Below, in pieces: positions 1 to 11,134 of a DNA stretch of 64,000 bases. Under the pieces are notes generated by a model. It did not search any database. It had not been told where the DNA came from and worked only from the letters and a program-made list of their open reading frames with translations. This DNA is from Stemphylium vesicarium (Eukaryota; Ascomycota; Dothideomycetes; Pleosporales; Pleosporaceae). Position 1 is the stretch's first letter; every line of letters starts with the position of its first letter. The position numbers and the translations under genes were made by a program. The stretch spans positions 62,001 through 126,000 of the forward strand of contig QXCR01000052.1 in assembly GCA_004380135.1 (NCBI GenBank), given 5' to 3'.

Positions 1-546
1 TCCGGCTGCCAGGGTTGTGATCATTGTCCAGTATGTCTTCCTCAGCTTGGGCTCATCTCCAAAAGCATAGTATAACACTGGTATAAAGCTTCCCCAGATC
101 AAGAACACGATACCCAGGTAGTCCAGCTTGTTGCCCCAGACGGCTACCTCATGCGAATGATTCTGGATGGTATGGTATGTGGCGCTCATTCCCAGACACG
201 CGACCGCTCCAGCAAAGTAGCATCCAAACGCCCATACATCCTCTCTCGTCGCCGTCTCGTATCGTGGCTCTAGTGTGTTGTACAACGCGATGCTAGCCAC
301 GGCTGCTAGCAGAGCCCCAATGAGATGGGTGTAGATGTTGACCGTTTCGTTGTGCAGGTACCCGAGGCTTCGCCAAGATTTCGCGTACGAGTTTGACTGC
401 GCTCTGTACCCGGAATGAATGTAGTGGTTGTCTTGCTGCCATAGAGAGAGCTCATCCCATAGCAATATCAATTTTTCCTCGGCCTTTTGCTCCAACACTT
501 TCCCTTTGCCTGCCGCCTTGGAAGTTGCTTGTTTCGTGGTGTCCAT
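1..546 (-). CDS. PAQR/Izh-family seven-helix membrane protein (adiponectin receptor/hemolysin III type), 3' part cut by window edge
   Basis: A single open frame runs from an ATG at 546 (reverse strand) to the window edge, giving 182 residues without a stop. After a basic, Lys-rich N-terminus comes the family signature: a DNHYIHSGYR segment, then SLGYLHNETVNIYTHLIGA at the start of helix 1, and the conserved Ser-x3-His element (SATYHT) near residue 125, whose histidine is a predicted zinc ligand. At least three hydrophobic segments are visible. The family has seven membrane helices; yeast Izh proteins are linked to zinc and sterol homeostasis. The missing C-terminal part should carry the HxxxH zinc site. 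The assignment to PAQR is secure, the exact Izh paralogue is not. It is divergently oriented from the gene starting at 1016. Confidence 0.9.
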   Translation of the reverse strand, partial: MDTTKQATSKAAGKGKVLEQKAEEKLILLWDELSLWQQDNHYIHSGYRAQSNSYAKSWRSLGYLHNETVNIYTHLIGALLAAVASIALYNTLEPRYETATREDVWAFGCYFAGAVACLGMSATYHTIQNHSHEVAVWGNKLDYLGIVFLIWGSFIPVLYYAFGDEPKLRKTYWTMITTLAAG

Positions 547-1015
547 GCTGTAAGATTCAAGATTGAGACGTGGAGTCAATGGTGTTTGAAAGTGCAAAGT
601 GCTCAGTACTTGTAGGAACTTGTAGAGTTCGCATGTGATGAAGCGGCCTCGGAGGATAGATCGAATACATTCAGGGACCGGTGACAGACTATACCTCATG
701 CAGTGAGTCTTGCGAGAACAACACATCGCCGTCTAGGTCTTTTTGAGGAATTACTATCGATTCCTCAACGAACGACGACATCGTCTGTCTAGTATTACGC
801 CGTTCCAGCGGAGCAGCGGCGTGGTTCACGCGTCGAGCTCGGGCGTTGTGCCCCTCCATCCCACCTTCCCTCTAGACCTCATACGCGACTACTTTCACCC
901 AAGCCCGCCATGGGTCGCGACAACTCTGAGCTACGATCGAGACCGACACTAACTACCTGTCGTGGGGTGACTTGACCTTCCTTTTTTTCTTTTTTAAATC
1001 CCACCTATTGTCGAA
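547..1015. promoter_or_regulatory. Divergent intergenic region between the PAQR gene and the PCI-like gene
   Basis: This 469 bp stretch must hold both 5' leaders and promoters. A T-rich/CT-rich tract at about 978-995 lies just before the ATG at 1016, as is common before fungal start sites. I see no other recognisable element. Confidence 0.5.
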
Positions 1016-2089
1016 ATGAAGTCTTCAGATCCGGTCCGCCCCAGCAGCCGTCGCGCGGCCTCAGGCGCATGGAACCGCCTCAAGCCTGTCCGCGAAGACG
1101 TCCTCGAGACCTACGGGCTACCCAGCAAAGGAGAGACGCGGTATATTCATCTCCATAACACATTTGGGAGCAATCGCTGATAGCACAGGCTCAACGACTT
1201 CAAAACACAAGAAGTCTACTTCAACCGCATCATCGAGCGCTACATGAAGCTCTGCGCCCTGAACCGTGAAGAACTCGACCGACTCTTCGCCTCCGTCAGC
1301 ATACCCCCAGCCTCATTCAGCTCCCTAAACAACGCCTCAGCCAGCTCCAAGCTCACAAGCACCTTCTCTTCGCTCTCCCTCTCCAAACACGCACCTCCAG
1401 AACACCAGCCCCCAAGCAATGCCCGACCCCCACTCACCACAACCACAACCTCAACCTCCGCACACCCGATACCGCAAAAAGCTTTTGCGCCCTCGATCCA
1501 AGAACTAGCTACAGTCCTCGCCTCGCTGCGCAAACTCCGCGAAGCAATAACCGCCTCAAACCGCAGCGACGCCTTCGCCCTACGCGCCTACACCTTCGCC
1601 ATCCACGTCAGCATCCTGTGCCACGACTGGTCCTCGTATCTCCCCTCCCTCCTCTCCCTCCTCAACACAATCCACCCGCGGAACCCGCTGTCCCCCTCTA
1701 CACTCCACGAGTTCGTCGGCCTACTCATCCTAGACCAGGCGTGCCGCCAGTCCGACTACAGCGGCGCCCGCCAGACCAAGCTGACGTATGGCTATAAAGA
1801 CTGGCGCGTCGAGACCGTGCTGAGGTGTCTTGTTGCGGATGATTATGTGGGGTTTTGGCGCGTTAGGAGGGCGGTGGATGGGTACCAGAGGAGCGTTATG
1901 GAGTGGGCTGATGGTGGGGTACGCGTGCATGCGTTGAAGTGTCTTGGACGCGCGTATTTGAGTGCGGATCGCGCGTTTGTGGAGAGGGTTACGGAGAGGA
2001 GGTGGGAGGAGCTGGTGCAGGAGGGGGTCGGGTGGGAGTTGAGTGCGGATGGGGAGAGGGTTGTGATTAAGAAGCCGAAGGGGGCTTAA
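1016..2089 (+). CDS. Conserved ascomycete protein, possibly PCI-like (SAC3/GANP-CSN8 type)
   Basis: Two exons: 1016-1140 and 1189-2089, with a 48 bp intron (GTATAT...CACAG), giving 341 residues. The first exon is joined because its frame continues exactly into the long second ORF (GETR|LNDFKTQEV). Residues about 55-140 are Ser/Thr/Pro-rich, while the rest is helical. The C-terminal part (VETVLRCLVADDYVGFWRV, then MEWADGGVRVHALKCLGRAY) resembles the helical repeat of SAC3/GANP or CSN8/PSMD8/eIF3k proteins, where a module of this type mediates complex assembly. That resemblance is by eye and the function is not established. The strong change from C-rich third positions early to G/T-rich codons near the end is within one gene and is a curiosity only. 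Confidence 0.75.
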
Positions 2090-2247
2090 GTGGGGGTAAA
2101 TTTGCTCTTTGTCTAGGAAGATGGAATGCGATCACGTTGCTACATTACGGGATTTATGAGACATGTACAGGCTGATGATGTGTGTGTGAGATGGAAGCGT
2201 CGAACGGGGTATCATTATAGACTTTTACATCAAACCACATCAATCAC

Positions 2248-3713
2248 TCACTCGTCCATATCCTCATCCTCACCTCCATCCTCCTCCTCGCCATCCTCCC
2301 CAGCGTCAGCAGCATCCTGCCAAACATCATCATCCATATCATAATCATCAACAAAGTCCTCCATATCCTCGTCCTCCTCACCTTCCTCGGCATCACCCTC
2401 CGTCTCCCCCTTGGCAGCAGCCTTCTCCTTCCTCTTCTTCTCCACATTCTCCCTTTGGATGCGTCTCCGCTCCTCTTTCTCTTTATTCCGCTGCGTCCAC
2501 TTCTTCTCGAGCTCTTGCTCCTCCTTCTTGCTCTTGGTGATGAACTCGTGCCAGAGGACTTTACCGCCGCAGACGTCTTCCTCGACCTTGGTGAGGCGCA
2601 GTTTCATGCGGGGACCCAGCTCGACGAGCTTGACGGCGCGCTTTTCGACGCGGGGTTTTGAGCCGCGGGCGCGGGCGTGCGATGTCTCATCGCCGGCTTT
2701 GAGCTTCTCTTTCTCGCGGCGGGAAAGCACTTTTTGGCGGACGGGGGCTGTGACTTCGACTTCGGCGTCGGTGTCTTGCTCCGTGTCCGACGCGGATGTG
2801 TAGCCTGCGGCTGAAGGGTCCAGCATGTAGTCTGCGACGTCTTCGAGCTTTCCCAGGTTGGGCAGGGCGCTCTTCTTCCTTTCTTTGCTCCCGACGAGCT
2901 TCTCGGCGGCGTAGAGTCGGCGGATGGCTTTGGGTATTCCCACTTGCTTCGTGGTGATCGCATAGTGTCGCAAGCTGATGTTGACGGAGCCCGTCTCGTC
3001 GGAAGGCGGTTCGCGGTTGAGGAGGAGAACTCGCTTGATGGAGTGGAGGGGCGTGGTGTGTGGTTGGATTGGGGGGAAGAGCCCTTGGAACATGTCTGTT
3101 ACAAGCTTCTCGAGATGCTTTGGTGGTGCCTTTTCTCCCAATCTCTCCCTGTCGGCATCGCTTGTAAGGAAATTGTTCATCACAAGTAGAGGCGCAACTA
3201 AGTAGTCGTTTGCGCCAGCTCGTGGGCGTTTCATCGATTTGATAATGTCCTTGCAGAGGGAGTAATTTTGGACACGGAAGTGAAGCGTTGGACCGCGGGG
3301 TGTACGGGCGAGTCGAAGGTTTGTGTTGCCGCTCTCAGATCGCGAGAATAGTAAAAGGTGACTGACACCGAGTGGACCGCACATTACAAGGTAATCCTAC
3401 AGTCGTCAGCAGGTAGCTCATAGAAGCATGCGCCTCATGGCAATTCGTACCTTGAGCTTATTTGCACGACGTTCCTTGAGCCTGATGGCAGTATCAGGCT
3501 CCAAGCAATGCCTAACATCGTTGACAAGATCTGAGACGGATTTTCCTACTCTTTTTCTCGTTAGCGACTGGGTTGACGTTTTTCACATGATCAAACTCAC
3601 TCTTGCGCACCAATACGGATCACCATAGACTTGGGACCAGCTACAGGCTTCTTGGCCAAGTCCTTGTCCTTTGCAGACTGCTTCTTCCTCGCGGTTCCTC
3701 TTCCACGGGCCAT
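2248..3713 (-). CDS. SSF1: Ribosome biogenesis protein SSF1/PPAN (Brix domain)
   Basis: Three exons on the reverse strand: 3713-3601, 3550-3451 and 3396-2248, with introns of 50 and 54 bp, encode 453 residues. The start ATG at 3713 gives a basic leader, MARGRGTARKKQSAK. The Brix domain follows (VGKSVSDLVNDVRHCLEP, DYLVMCGPLGVSHLLLFSRS, GPTLHFRVQNYSLCKDI), then a central block and a Lys/Glu-rich coiled C-terminus ending in a long acidic tail. Ssf1/PPAN is a nucleolar protein that works in 27S pre-rRNA processing during 60S subunit assembly. The length equals my expectation for the family. It is divergent from RRP3, another rRNA-processing factor, across a 325 bp shared upstream region. Confidence 0.93.
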
Positions 3714-4038
3714 TACGACGGCTCAATTGTTCGTCTCTGGTTTGAGTAGCTCGATAGCTGGGCTTTCTTCGGGGTTCGGTCTTTCGGTCGCTTCCTCAAT
3801 TTGTGGAAACCGAAAGCGAGGATTGCGTAGAGTTATATAACGACGGGTATTTTGCGAGATCGACTGGGCGCAGTCGTCGTTGTCGTGAAGTCGGCTGCTT
3901 CGTCGCGAACGAGCGCGAACTGGAAACTTTTCTGTGGGTCGGACCCGCTTTGCCAAGATTTCGAAAGTTCATGGTTCCGAGAAATCGGTACTGTCTCAGC
4001 TTGTACACAACTTTGCAGCTGTTGTCTTTCACGTCAAA
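3714..4038. promoter_or_regulatory. Shared bidirectional upstream region of SSF1 and RRP3
   Basis: These 325 bp separate two divergent ribosome-biogenesis genes. I looked for the yeast ribi motifs: there is an A/T-rich AAACTTTTC element near 3930 that resembles an RRPE core, but no clear PAC (GCGATGAG) site. A TATATAA-like stretch lies near 3834. Co-regulation of the pair is an inference from geometry and function. Confidence 0.5.
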
Positions 4039-5653
4039 ATGCCTGGACTAGCAAAGAGAAAGCGACCCGAAGACGCGCGCGTCGCGTCTGGGGCCTCTTC
4101 CAAAAAGGCGCGACCGTCGAATGCACCCGCGAAGAAGGCTGTAGCGAAGCCTGCACCATCGCCAGAACCCGAGTCCAGCGATGACGACGACGAGGAAGAA
4201 GTCAACGACGATGCGGACCAGGCCCAAGACGAAGATGCAGCAAGTGACTCTGCATCTGCGGCCGGGGACGAGTCTGCTGCAGCCGGCGCAGAAGAAGCGA
4301 AGAAGACTTTCGCCGACCTAGGCGTACGAGAAGAACTCTGCGATGCCTGCGAGAACCTCAAATTCAAAAACCCAACGCCAATTCAGACCCAAGCCATCCC
4401 TCTGGCTCTCGAGGGACGCGATGTGATTGGACTTGCAGAGACGGGTTCTGGAAAGACGGCCGCATTCGTCCTGCCCATCCTTCAGTCGCTGTTGGAGAAA
4501 CCACAACCACTCTTTGGCCTGATCCTGGCACCAACGCGTGAGCTGGCATACCAGATCGCACAGCAGGTAGACGCTCTTGGTAGCATCATCAACGTCAAGT
4601 GTGCGACGCTTGTGGGAGGAATGGACATGGTGCCTCAAGCAATTGCGCTTTCCAAGAGGCCACACATCATTGTTGCTACGCCTGGTAGGCTTCGTCTCTG
4701 TAGAGCAAAGGAAGATACGCTAACAGTCTGTAGGACGTCTGCTCGACCATCTAGAAAACACCAAGGGTTTCTCTCTGAAACACCTCAAGTACATGGTTCT
4801 CGACGAAGCCGATCGCTTGCTCGACCTCGATTTCGGTCCCGTGCTGGATAAGATATTGAAGGTACTTCCCAGAGAGGGACGACACACATATCTGTTCTCG
4901 GCGACTATGAGCAGCAAGGTCGAAAGTTTGCAACGAGCCGCGCTCCAGAACCCCGTCCGAGTCAGCATCAGCAGCTCATCGCACCAAGTCGTCTCAACGC
5001 TATTGCAACGATACATCTTCCTGCCACACAAGTACAAAGACCTCTACCTCATCCATCTCCTGAACGACAACATTGGCCACCCCACCATCATCTTCACCCG
5101 TACCGTAAACGAGACCGGGCGCATAGCAATCCTCCTCCGCACTCTCGGTTTTGGCGCCATCCCTCTCCACGGTCAGCTATCGCAATCCGCCCGTCTAGGC
5201 GCTCTCAACAAATTCAAGTCCATGTCCCGCGACATCCTCGTAGCCACCGACGTAGCAGCCCGTGGTCTGGACATCCCCGCCGTCGATCTCATCGTCAACT
5301 TCGATCTCCCCAGTGACTCACAGACGTACGTGCACCGCGTTGGACGAACAGCCAGAGCTGGAAAGTCCGGTAAAGCCGTCTCGTTCGTCACACAGTATGA
5401 TCTTGAGATTTGGCTGCGCATCGAGAATGCACTGGGCAAGAAGATTGATGAGGAGAGCATCAACAAAGATGAGGCTATGGTGTACCATGAGCGCGTCAGT
5501 GATGCTCAGAGGATCGCCATCAGGGAAATGAAGGATCTCCATGAGTCAAGAGGCAGCAGAGGTGGTCGTGGTGGTGGTAGAGGCGGCGGCCGAGGTGGCC
5601 GTGGCGGTGGTGCGAGAAGAGGACGCGACCAGATGGACAGGGAAGAGGGTTAA
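4039..5653 (+). CDS. RRP3: DEAD-box ATP-dependent rRNA helicase RRP3 (DDX47 orthologue)
   Basis: Exons 4039-4684 and 4734-5653 with a 49 bp intron encode 521 residues. The acidic N-terminus is followed by the Q-motif region, motif I AETGSGKT (133-140), motif Ia PTRELAYQ, ATPGR split by the intron, DEAD (239-242), SAT (271-273), ARGLD and HRVGRTARAG (416-425), and an RGG/GR-rich tail. All helicase motifs are intact. Rrp3/DDX47 acts in the nucleolus on pre-rRNA at the A0-A2 sites for 18S rRNA maturation. The frame stays open upstream to 3934, but the ATG at 4039 (MPGLAKRKR) gives the family-typical start. The divergent partner is SSF1. Confidence 0.95.
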
Positions 5654-7126
5654 GATACAAAAATTCTACGTTGCTTGCGCTGGTGCTTTGGAGTTTTTTT
5701 TTGTTCTTTTCTTTTCGCGTATACCCTACGAGCTGCTTGATCCGATCAAGTCTTGGAGAAGATAGCACCCTTGGTCAGGACCGAAAAAGTTTACGTGCTC
5801 GTTTTTGGATGGATGGATGGGTGAATGTATTCAACGACTATGATATGGAAATATTGTTGTACTCGCATTGATATCCATGGCTACTTTTCCTATTTATGTT
5901 GAAAGCGCGAGAGAACATGCAGCTTACTATTCTCAGGTTAAGCACAAACATATAATTTAGAGCTGTGATCCGCCTCTCTCTAGTTTGACGACAAGCATTG
6001 CTCTTTTTTTAAGGGCATACGCGCTGTACGTGCGCCCATGACCTCTAGCGCAGCCACTCTCAGGGCTGGGCTGGGCTGTTGGTGCTGATGTTGTGATGGT
6101 AGAGGGCGGCATGCACCGCTTGTACTATGTTTTTTTGACACAACGACACACCATTTCAGTTGCTCATCCCGAATTCGGTTACACATGCCTGTGACGGTAG
6201 CGAGGTTTTGTCACGAAGATTTAAACGGCCGCGGGACAGCAGACATGGTGAAGGATAGCTGTTATTTTTAGGGAAGCATCGTTCTGTTCGGCGGCTGGTT
6301 TCGAATCCACACAGCATTTTGAGTACATCAACGTTGCTGAGGATATCAGAACGCCATCGGGCACCTTCAAATCTTTTTGATTTCATTTCATATTTGGAAA
6401 GGAATGCAGACAGCCACAACGTACATCTGTTGTGCTTTTCTCTTTTCATGCACAAAGTAAAGATCTTCGTTGTAGAAGAGAATAGGTCAGAGGTTGGTGG
6501 TTTTTAGACCCAGAAAGCACGCCTCAGCCTGGCCATGTGCGGAATCCGAACCATGTTCGCAATCCGGGCTGGAGAGATTGGGTGTTGCAATGTAAAAGGG
6601 GACATGCGATGAACACATCATGGTTCTTTTGATATCCTTCTAGAGACTTTCTCCAGCCTCGATTGGGGACAACATTGATTTTGGACGGATCTTCTTATCT
6701 GGCGGGGGATCTTGGGACCCGGGGAACATGTGCGCTGGACTGGAAGTTTTTGTTTTAATGGGAAGCCTCCGGCTGAAGGACACATGGGTAGTGATCACTG
6801 CGTTCTGATTTTAGAGTCGTATTGTGAAATGAGGAAGTACTGTGAGAAGAAGGAATAGAGCGTGGTAATTTTATAGTCGGTTGATTTCAAGACTTTGGTA
6901 TGCTTGAGGTGTTGTATGCGCATTGGCCTGCGCGCTTTGAGAGTAGGCAAGGGGGGGAGGGAATACATGGTCGTCTTGCCTGGTGATTTTGTGAGCCAGA
7001 AATAGCTTCATCGCCCGCTGTTTTGAGCAGTAGACTTCACAAGAGGTAATTGGTGATAAGAAAAGCAAAAGCTGGATTTGCCAAAGTCTTATATTTATAC
7101 CCACACACTACTCACAAACCCCGAAC
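5654..7126. other. Intergenic region without recognisable genes
   Basis: This 1.47 kb lies between the 3' ends of RRP3 and the UPF0303 gene, which are convergent. Short open frames at 5980-6186 (-), 6156-6455 (-) and 6871-7104 (-) have no recognisable content and poor codon character. A T-loop-like string near 6299 lacks the rest of a tRNA. I see nothing else. Confidence 0.5.
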
Positions 7127-7762
7127 TTACACCGGCGCACCACCGTTTCCGCTCTCCATCTGTTTGCAAATCTTCTCCAGTTCTTCAATCACAACCTGGT
7201 GATCATCCCACTGCTTCAGTCCACTCACGACAATGACCGCAACGGGGCCATCGCAGTTCTTGATGAAGACCGGTACACCACCCCCGTGGATCGCATAGTC
7301 CTTTGCCGTCTCACCAAGGCCCATCTTGGCCTTGAAAGCCTCCTCATCGCCATTGAATTGGTTCTGAAGACGCCAAGTGCTAGCATTGAAGCGAATGACG
7401 GCAGCGCGTTTCCGGGAAACCCAGAAGTCGTTGTCTAGGGCTGTGCCGGAGTGTGTGACCTATTCACTATTAACAGAGTTCTCTCTAGACTTTTGAGCAT
7501 ATGCCTATTGCATAATTCGCAACCTTGCACGTACAGCGTGGAAGAGCACATGACCTGGCGTGCTGATGGTGGAAATATCCACAACAGCAGGACGCTCCTG
7601 CGTAAGCAACCTCGTGCGAAGGTTGTAACCAAGTTTGAACGCGATATCAGAGTTCCAGTATGGCAGAATCGAGGCTTTTTCTTGTTTCTTGATGGCTTCG
7701 ACGTCGCGGGGTGCTTCGGACAGGCCCACATGTTGCGGGATCGCTACGTCATCTGTCGCCAT
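7127..7762 (-). CDS. UPF0303/DUF336 family protein (yeast YBR137W-like)
   Basis: Two exons, 7762-7535 and 7459-7127, with a 75 bp intron, encode 186 residues. The frame crosses the junction cleanly (HVLFHAV|THSGTALDNDFWV). The C-terminal part has the conserved block GETAKDYAIHGGGVPVFIKN and GPVAVIVVSGLKQWDDHQVV, which is the glycine-rich signature of the HbpS/DUF336 fold. The length fits the family (about 160-190 residues). Yeast Ybr137w is a soluble cytosolic oligomer linked to tail-anchored protein targeting; bacterial relatives bind haem. The biochemical activity here is not predictable from sequence. No signal peptide. Confidence 0.88.
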
Positions 7763-8573
7763 TGTGAAGTGTTGTTCGTATAGTCGTGATAAGGTTTGTT
7801 AAACGTTGTAGATGATTAGACTTTGTTATGGGATGTAAAGTATCAAAGGGCTGGTGCTGAGAAAGTGAATGAGGTAAGAAAAGTTATGCGCTTGTCTTGG
7901 ATGCGTAATTGCTTCTGTTGAGGATGCGCATTTGCAGCAGTGCCGATGCCGTCCGTTTGGCAGAGCTTTCATTAATTGTGGACAGGCGGCAGGCGGAGGC
8001 TCCGCATTGTTGCGCTAATACCCCGCGATCATCGATGTTCCGCAGAGCCGCCTCTCGTGCTTATCACTTTCACCGATTGTCGACGAGTTCAGCTAGCAGG
8101 ATGGCTGCGTCTGGAGCACTTTTTATTACCAGGGAGCGGTTTTCACCACGATAGAGAGTGTTGGAAAAATTCGACGTCGCGCCTCCAGAGCGCAACCTAA
8201 CGAGAGCCTTCATCGATATGCCCGCGGCGATCGAGAGCCCTAACGGGTCTCAGGGCATTTGGCACCTGTTGAACACGTCGGTTTTTATATTTTGCGAAGA
8301 GACTTTTACTCCAGAGGAATTTAGGGAGAGAAAATACAATTTACATAACGTCAGATACACGTCCACGTCTGTCTAGGTCTCAATTCTTGTACCTTGGCAT
8401 GAGATGCACACGGCATATTTGGATGCTAACAACTAACTGTTCTGATAGCTGGGTTTCCCACACCGGAGGGAGCACGCATAAGATGGTGGTGGATTTGTCC
8501 AGGCGGTTCCAGATGCCCTAACCGACGACACCCACAGCGGCCCAGCTCCGCTCAGCCATAACGAAGTGTATGT
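7763..8573. other. Intergenic region at the border of the accessory block
   Basis: This 0.8 kb holds the upstream region of the UPF0303 gene (read leftwards) and the eroded 3' flank of the tannase pseudogene. A short open-frame fragment on the reverse strand near 8455-8550, interrupted by one stop, looks coding but I do not recognise it; it may be the remains of the pseudogene's 3' end. Confidence 0.4.
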
Positions 8574-10012
8574 CTATACACACTCAAAGCTTGCTGGATC
8601 TTCGACGTTTCCTCCTTTGTAGAAATCTGGCGCGTCAGGGTTGACTGCGAGGACGCGTTTGTAGTAGTCAAAAGTGCCGTTGTAGGCAATCAACTGGTCA
8701 GCTGTGCCGTGCTAGGTGATCATCTTGCCGTCACTCTTCCTGAACAGGCTGAGATCAGGATCGCTGGTGCCCATGATAGACGTGTATGCGTTTTCAGAGT
8801 GGTGGAGTGCGGCGTCCCATTGTGCGTCAGTCAATGAGTAAGGATCGAATGTCTCGTTGCGTGCTAAGAATATCCGGTGCCAGTCAAATGAGACGCCAAA
8901 GGGGTTGCCAATGCAGGAGGTGCCGTTCGCGGAGCAGGTTGTGTTTGCCAGAACGCCGTAGAACGATTGACCGCTGAACTCTGCCTCTTGAGTGAGACCG
9001 TACCACTGACCCTTGCCAGATAAATCGTGTGGTCCTGCCCAGATGTCTCGTACGATGGCGGCAGTTTGCGCGGAGATGGTGCCTGAGATGTCTCCACAGG
9101 AGTAAGAATGCCCTACGATGGGTGCCGGTTGGAAAGTACATTGACCGACCACGCCAACGACGCCGTCTTTTAGGCCATCGAGCTCATCGCAGGCTTCAGT
9201 AGCGGCCGTAGTAACAGCATCGAACTCGCATTTGCTTGGGAAGTGGTTCCTCTTGTGCATAACTCGTTGTGGCCAGAACGAAGCAGGAACAAAAGTGGTC
9301 CAGTTGATAGCTGGCGCCTCAGCAAGAATACCATCGTACTCGTTTGGATATCTTTGGGCCATCATAAGCCCCTGTCGGCCACCAGTGGATCATCCCTTCC
9401 AGTAAGAGCAAGAGATTGGTTTTCCGTAGAATGCCTCGGTGATCTGCTTGCCAAGTACAGTCATGTCGTAGACTGCAGTGGCAGCGAAGTCTTGTAGCAG
9501 ATACATGTTGACGTTACCCGGACTAGTCAGACCCCAGGTAGGTTTAGTGTTGCTATTTTTCAATGAACTGATGTTTCCGGCATCAGTGGTGACTGAGGCA
9601 TAGCCCTGTGCAACTGCTGCAGTGAAAGTATTGGGTCTAGGCCTGCTGACCAGCCGCCTCCTCCAACACCTTGGAAGCGATTGTTCCACTGGTCAGGCAG
9701 CCCCAGCCAAACATTGATTCGATCATTCTGGCCAGGGTGTGTGTACACGATCGAAACGTTACAATAGCTAACAGGCGGACTCGACAATGTTGAATTGTTG
9801 ACCTGTACGGCTTCCATGGAAAGAATCGATGCGCCGTACAACTCTAGGGCAGGTAGATGAAGGGCGTGACATCCTGACGTAGTGATGTTGGGAGAACCCA
9901 GCGGAGGTAGTTGATAGGTCATGATTCCAGAAAGATGGTGGTTAGGGTGAAAGGAGTGAACAGGATGTGAGGTGAGCGCAATGCACACCAGACCTGCGAT
10001 GAAGTGTTTTAT
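8574..10012 (-). pseudogene. Tannase/feruloyl esterase family pseudogene (four lesions)
   Basis: On the reverse strand the conceptual product follows the tannase family: a secretory leader (KHFIAGLVCIALTS), YCNVSIVYTHPGQNDR, a GVGGGGWSAG oxyanion region, STGGRQG around the catalytic serine, and long family-typical central blocks to DYYKRVLAVNPDAPDFY. It is broken in four places. The expected start codon at 10010-10012 reads ATA, not ATG. A one-base frameshift lies at about 9631-9640. A TGA at 9390-9392 stands exactly where the conserved Cys before the nucleophile (CS of the CS-D-HC motif) belongs. A TAG at 8712-8714 sits where Trp precedes HGTADQL. The 3' end with the catalytic His is missing or unrecognisable. 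The ATG-to-ATA and Trp-to-TAG changes fit C:G to T:A transitions; the Cys-to-TGA change does not. No function is expected. Confidence 0.87.
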
Positions 10013-10756
10013 ATACTCTTAATCCTTGATACCAGAACTCTGTAGCGAGCCATGTGGGCATATCAACGAGGATCTTCGAAAGAATTAACAATTGTATCTC
10101 GTGCGACACCATTAGATCACGCTGTCGAGGAGACTCTGTTAGGTGCCTTCGGATGACGAGTCTCTTTGGATGATGCACTGCGCGTAACGTCCGTTCCTAT
10201 ACGCCCAAAAACCCTGGAGGCCGAGAATAAATAATCGGATCGCTAGGATCACGGACTTCTCTACAACCCTTGCAATGTAATTAGGTAGCTGTTCTCGTCC
10301 CACAGGGTTTTCCGGCATACAGGAGCGGACATTATTACCAAATCTGATATCCTGCCCACCCTTACAACCTATCTTACTAGTTTAGAAATTCCCGCATAGA
10401 CGTACCGGTGTTCGTAACATAAGGTTTGCGACTCTTCCCAAACTCCGACATTTCCCCGGCTTCGGTGTCGGTGGCAAGTGAAAGCCGAATTGCCGTTTGG
10501 AAATTGCGATTACCAGTCACCATCTATGCATTCACTATGCGCATCTATGAGGTTCGCGAGGTGCCTACAGGAATGCACATTTGTGTGTAATTGCAGTTGT
10601 TGCATGGCACGAAGCAGAGTAGTAGAATAATGCTTATAACGAGTAAATTCTGGCTTCTTGATAGACAAATTGATGTTTTAGCCGACGAACATTTGCTCAG
10701 GAAGGCCTAGGGAAACAAAGAAGCTTTAATCTAGCCATTGTGAGTGGGTTACCCAA
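10013..10756. other. Intergenic region between tannase pseudogene and transposase relic
   Basis: A TATATAAAA string at about 10007-10017 on the reverse strand sits right at the old start of the pseudogene. The remaining sequence has only short chance frames. I see no gene. Confidence 0.4.
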
Positions 10757-11134
10757 GCCTATGGCGTTGGCGCGATGGGGAAGGCGATTCTTCCATTTGT
10801 TATCTTAGCAGGCAAGGCGCTCATCTTATCCTACTTTAATGATCTGACATAGCTTCATGACAAGAGAACAAGGGCTGCCTGAAAAACGTAATGGAAGCGT
10901 TAACAAAGCAAAGTGTAAGGAGTACAAGAGGCGATACGTACAGATTAGGGAGACCGTAACAGTTGGTGAGGTAACTGACTTGATTGCTGCTAAGGAGAAC
11001 TGGGTTTGCGATGATGATAAGACGCCTGAAAACAGAGCGCGCGCAAGGGAAGGCACTGCGCTTGTTGTGGCAAAAGCTGGCACAACCCTCCCGCTCACAA
11101 GATGTAGATTAAGGATTCTGTTGGGGATCGCGTG
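10757..11134 (+). pseudogene. Relic of a DDE (pogo/Fot1 or mariner-like) transposase, internally deleted
   Basis: On the plus strand at about 10761-10850 the reading YGVGAMGKAILPFVILAGKA, then LILSYFND, matches the central PPFxIxxGK region of fungal DDE transposases. It ends in a stop and is followed almost at once by a frame (from about 10859) with the typical basic C-terminal region (CKEYKRRYVQ, then VTDLIAAKE). After one frameshift at about 11055 comes a degenerate zinc knuckle, CACCGKSWHNPPAH, with spacing C-x2-C-x4-H-x4-(C to H). The Fot1-type element at 22878-24569 has the same knuckle spacing. The middle of the catalytic domain is missing. This is family-level recognition by eye. Confidence 0.6.

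Noticed and set aside
743..952. 69-codon plus-strand frame between the first two genes
   Set aside because: It has no ATG start in a sensible context and lies in the shared 5' region of two divergent genes.
6285..6315. T-arm-like string (GGTTTCGAATCC) that could mark a tRNA
   Set aside because: No matching acceptor, D-arm or anticodon stem could be found around it.
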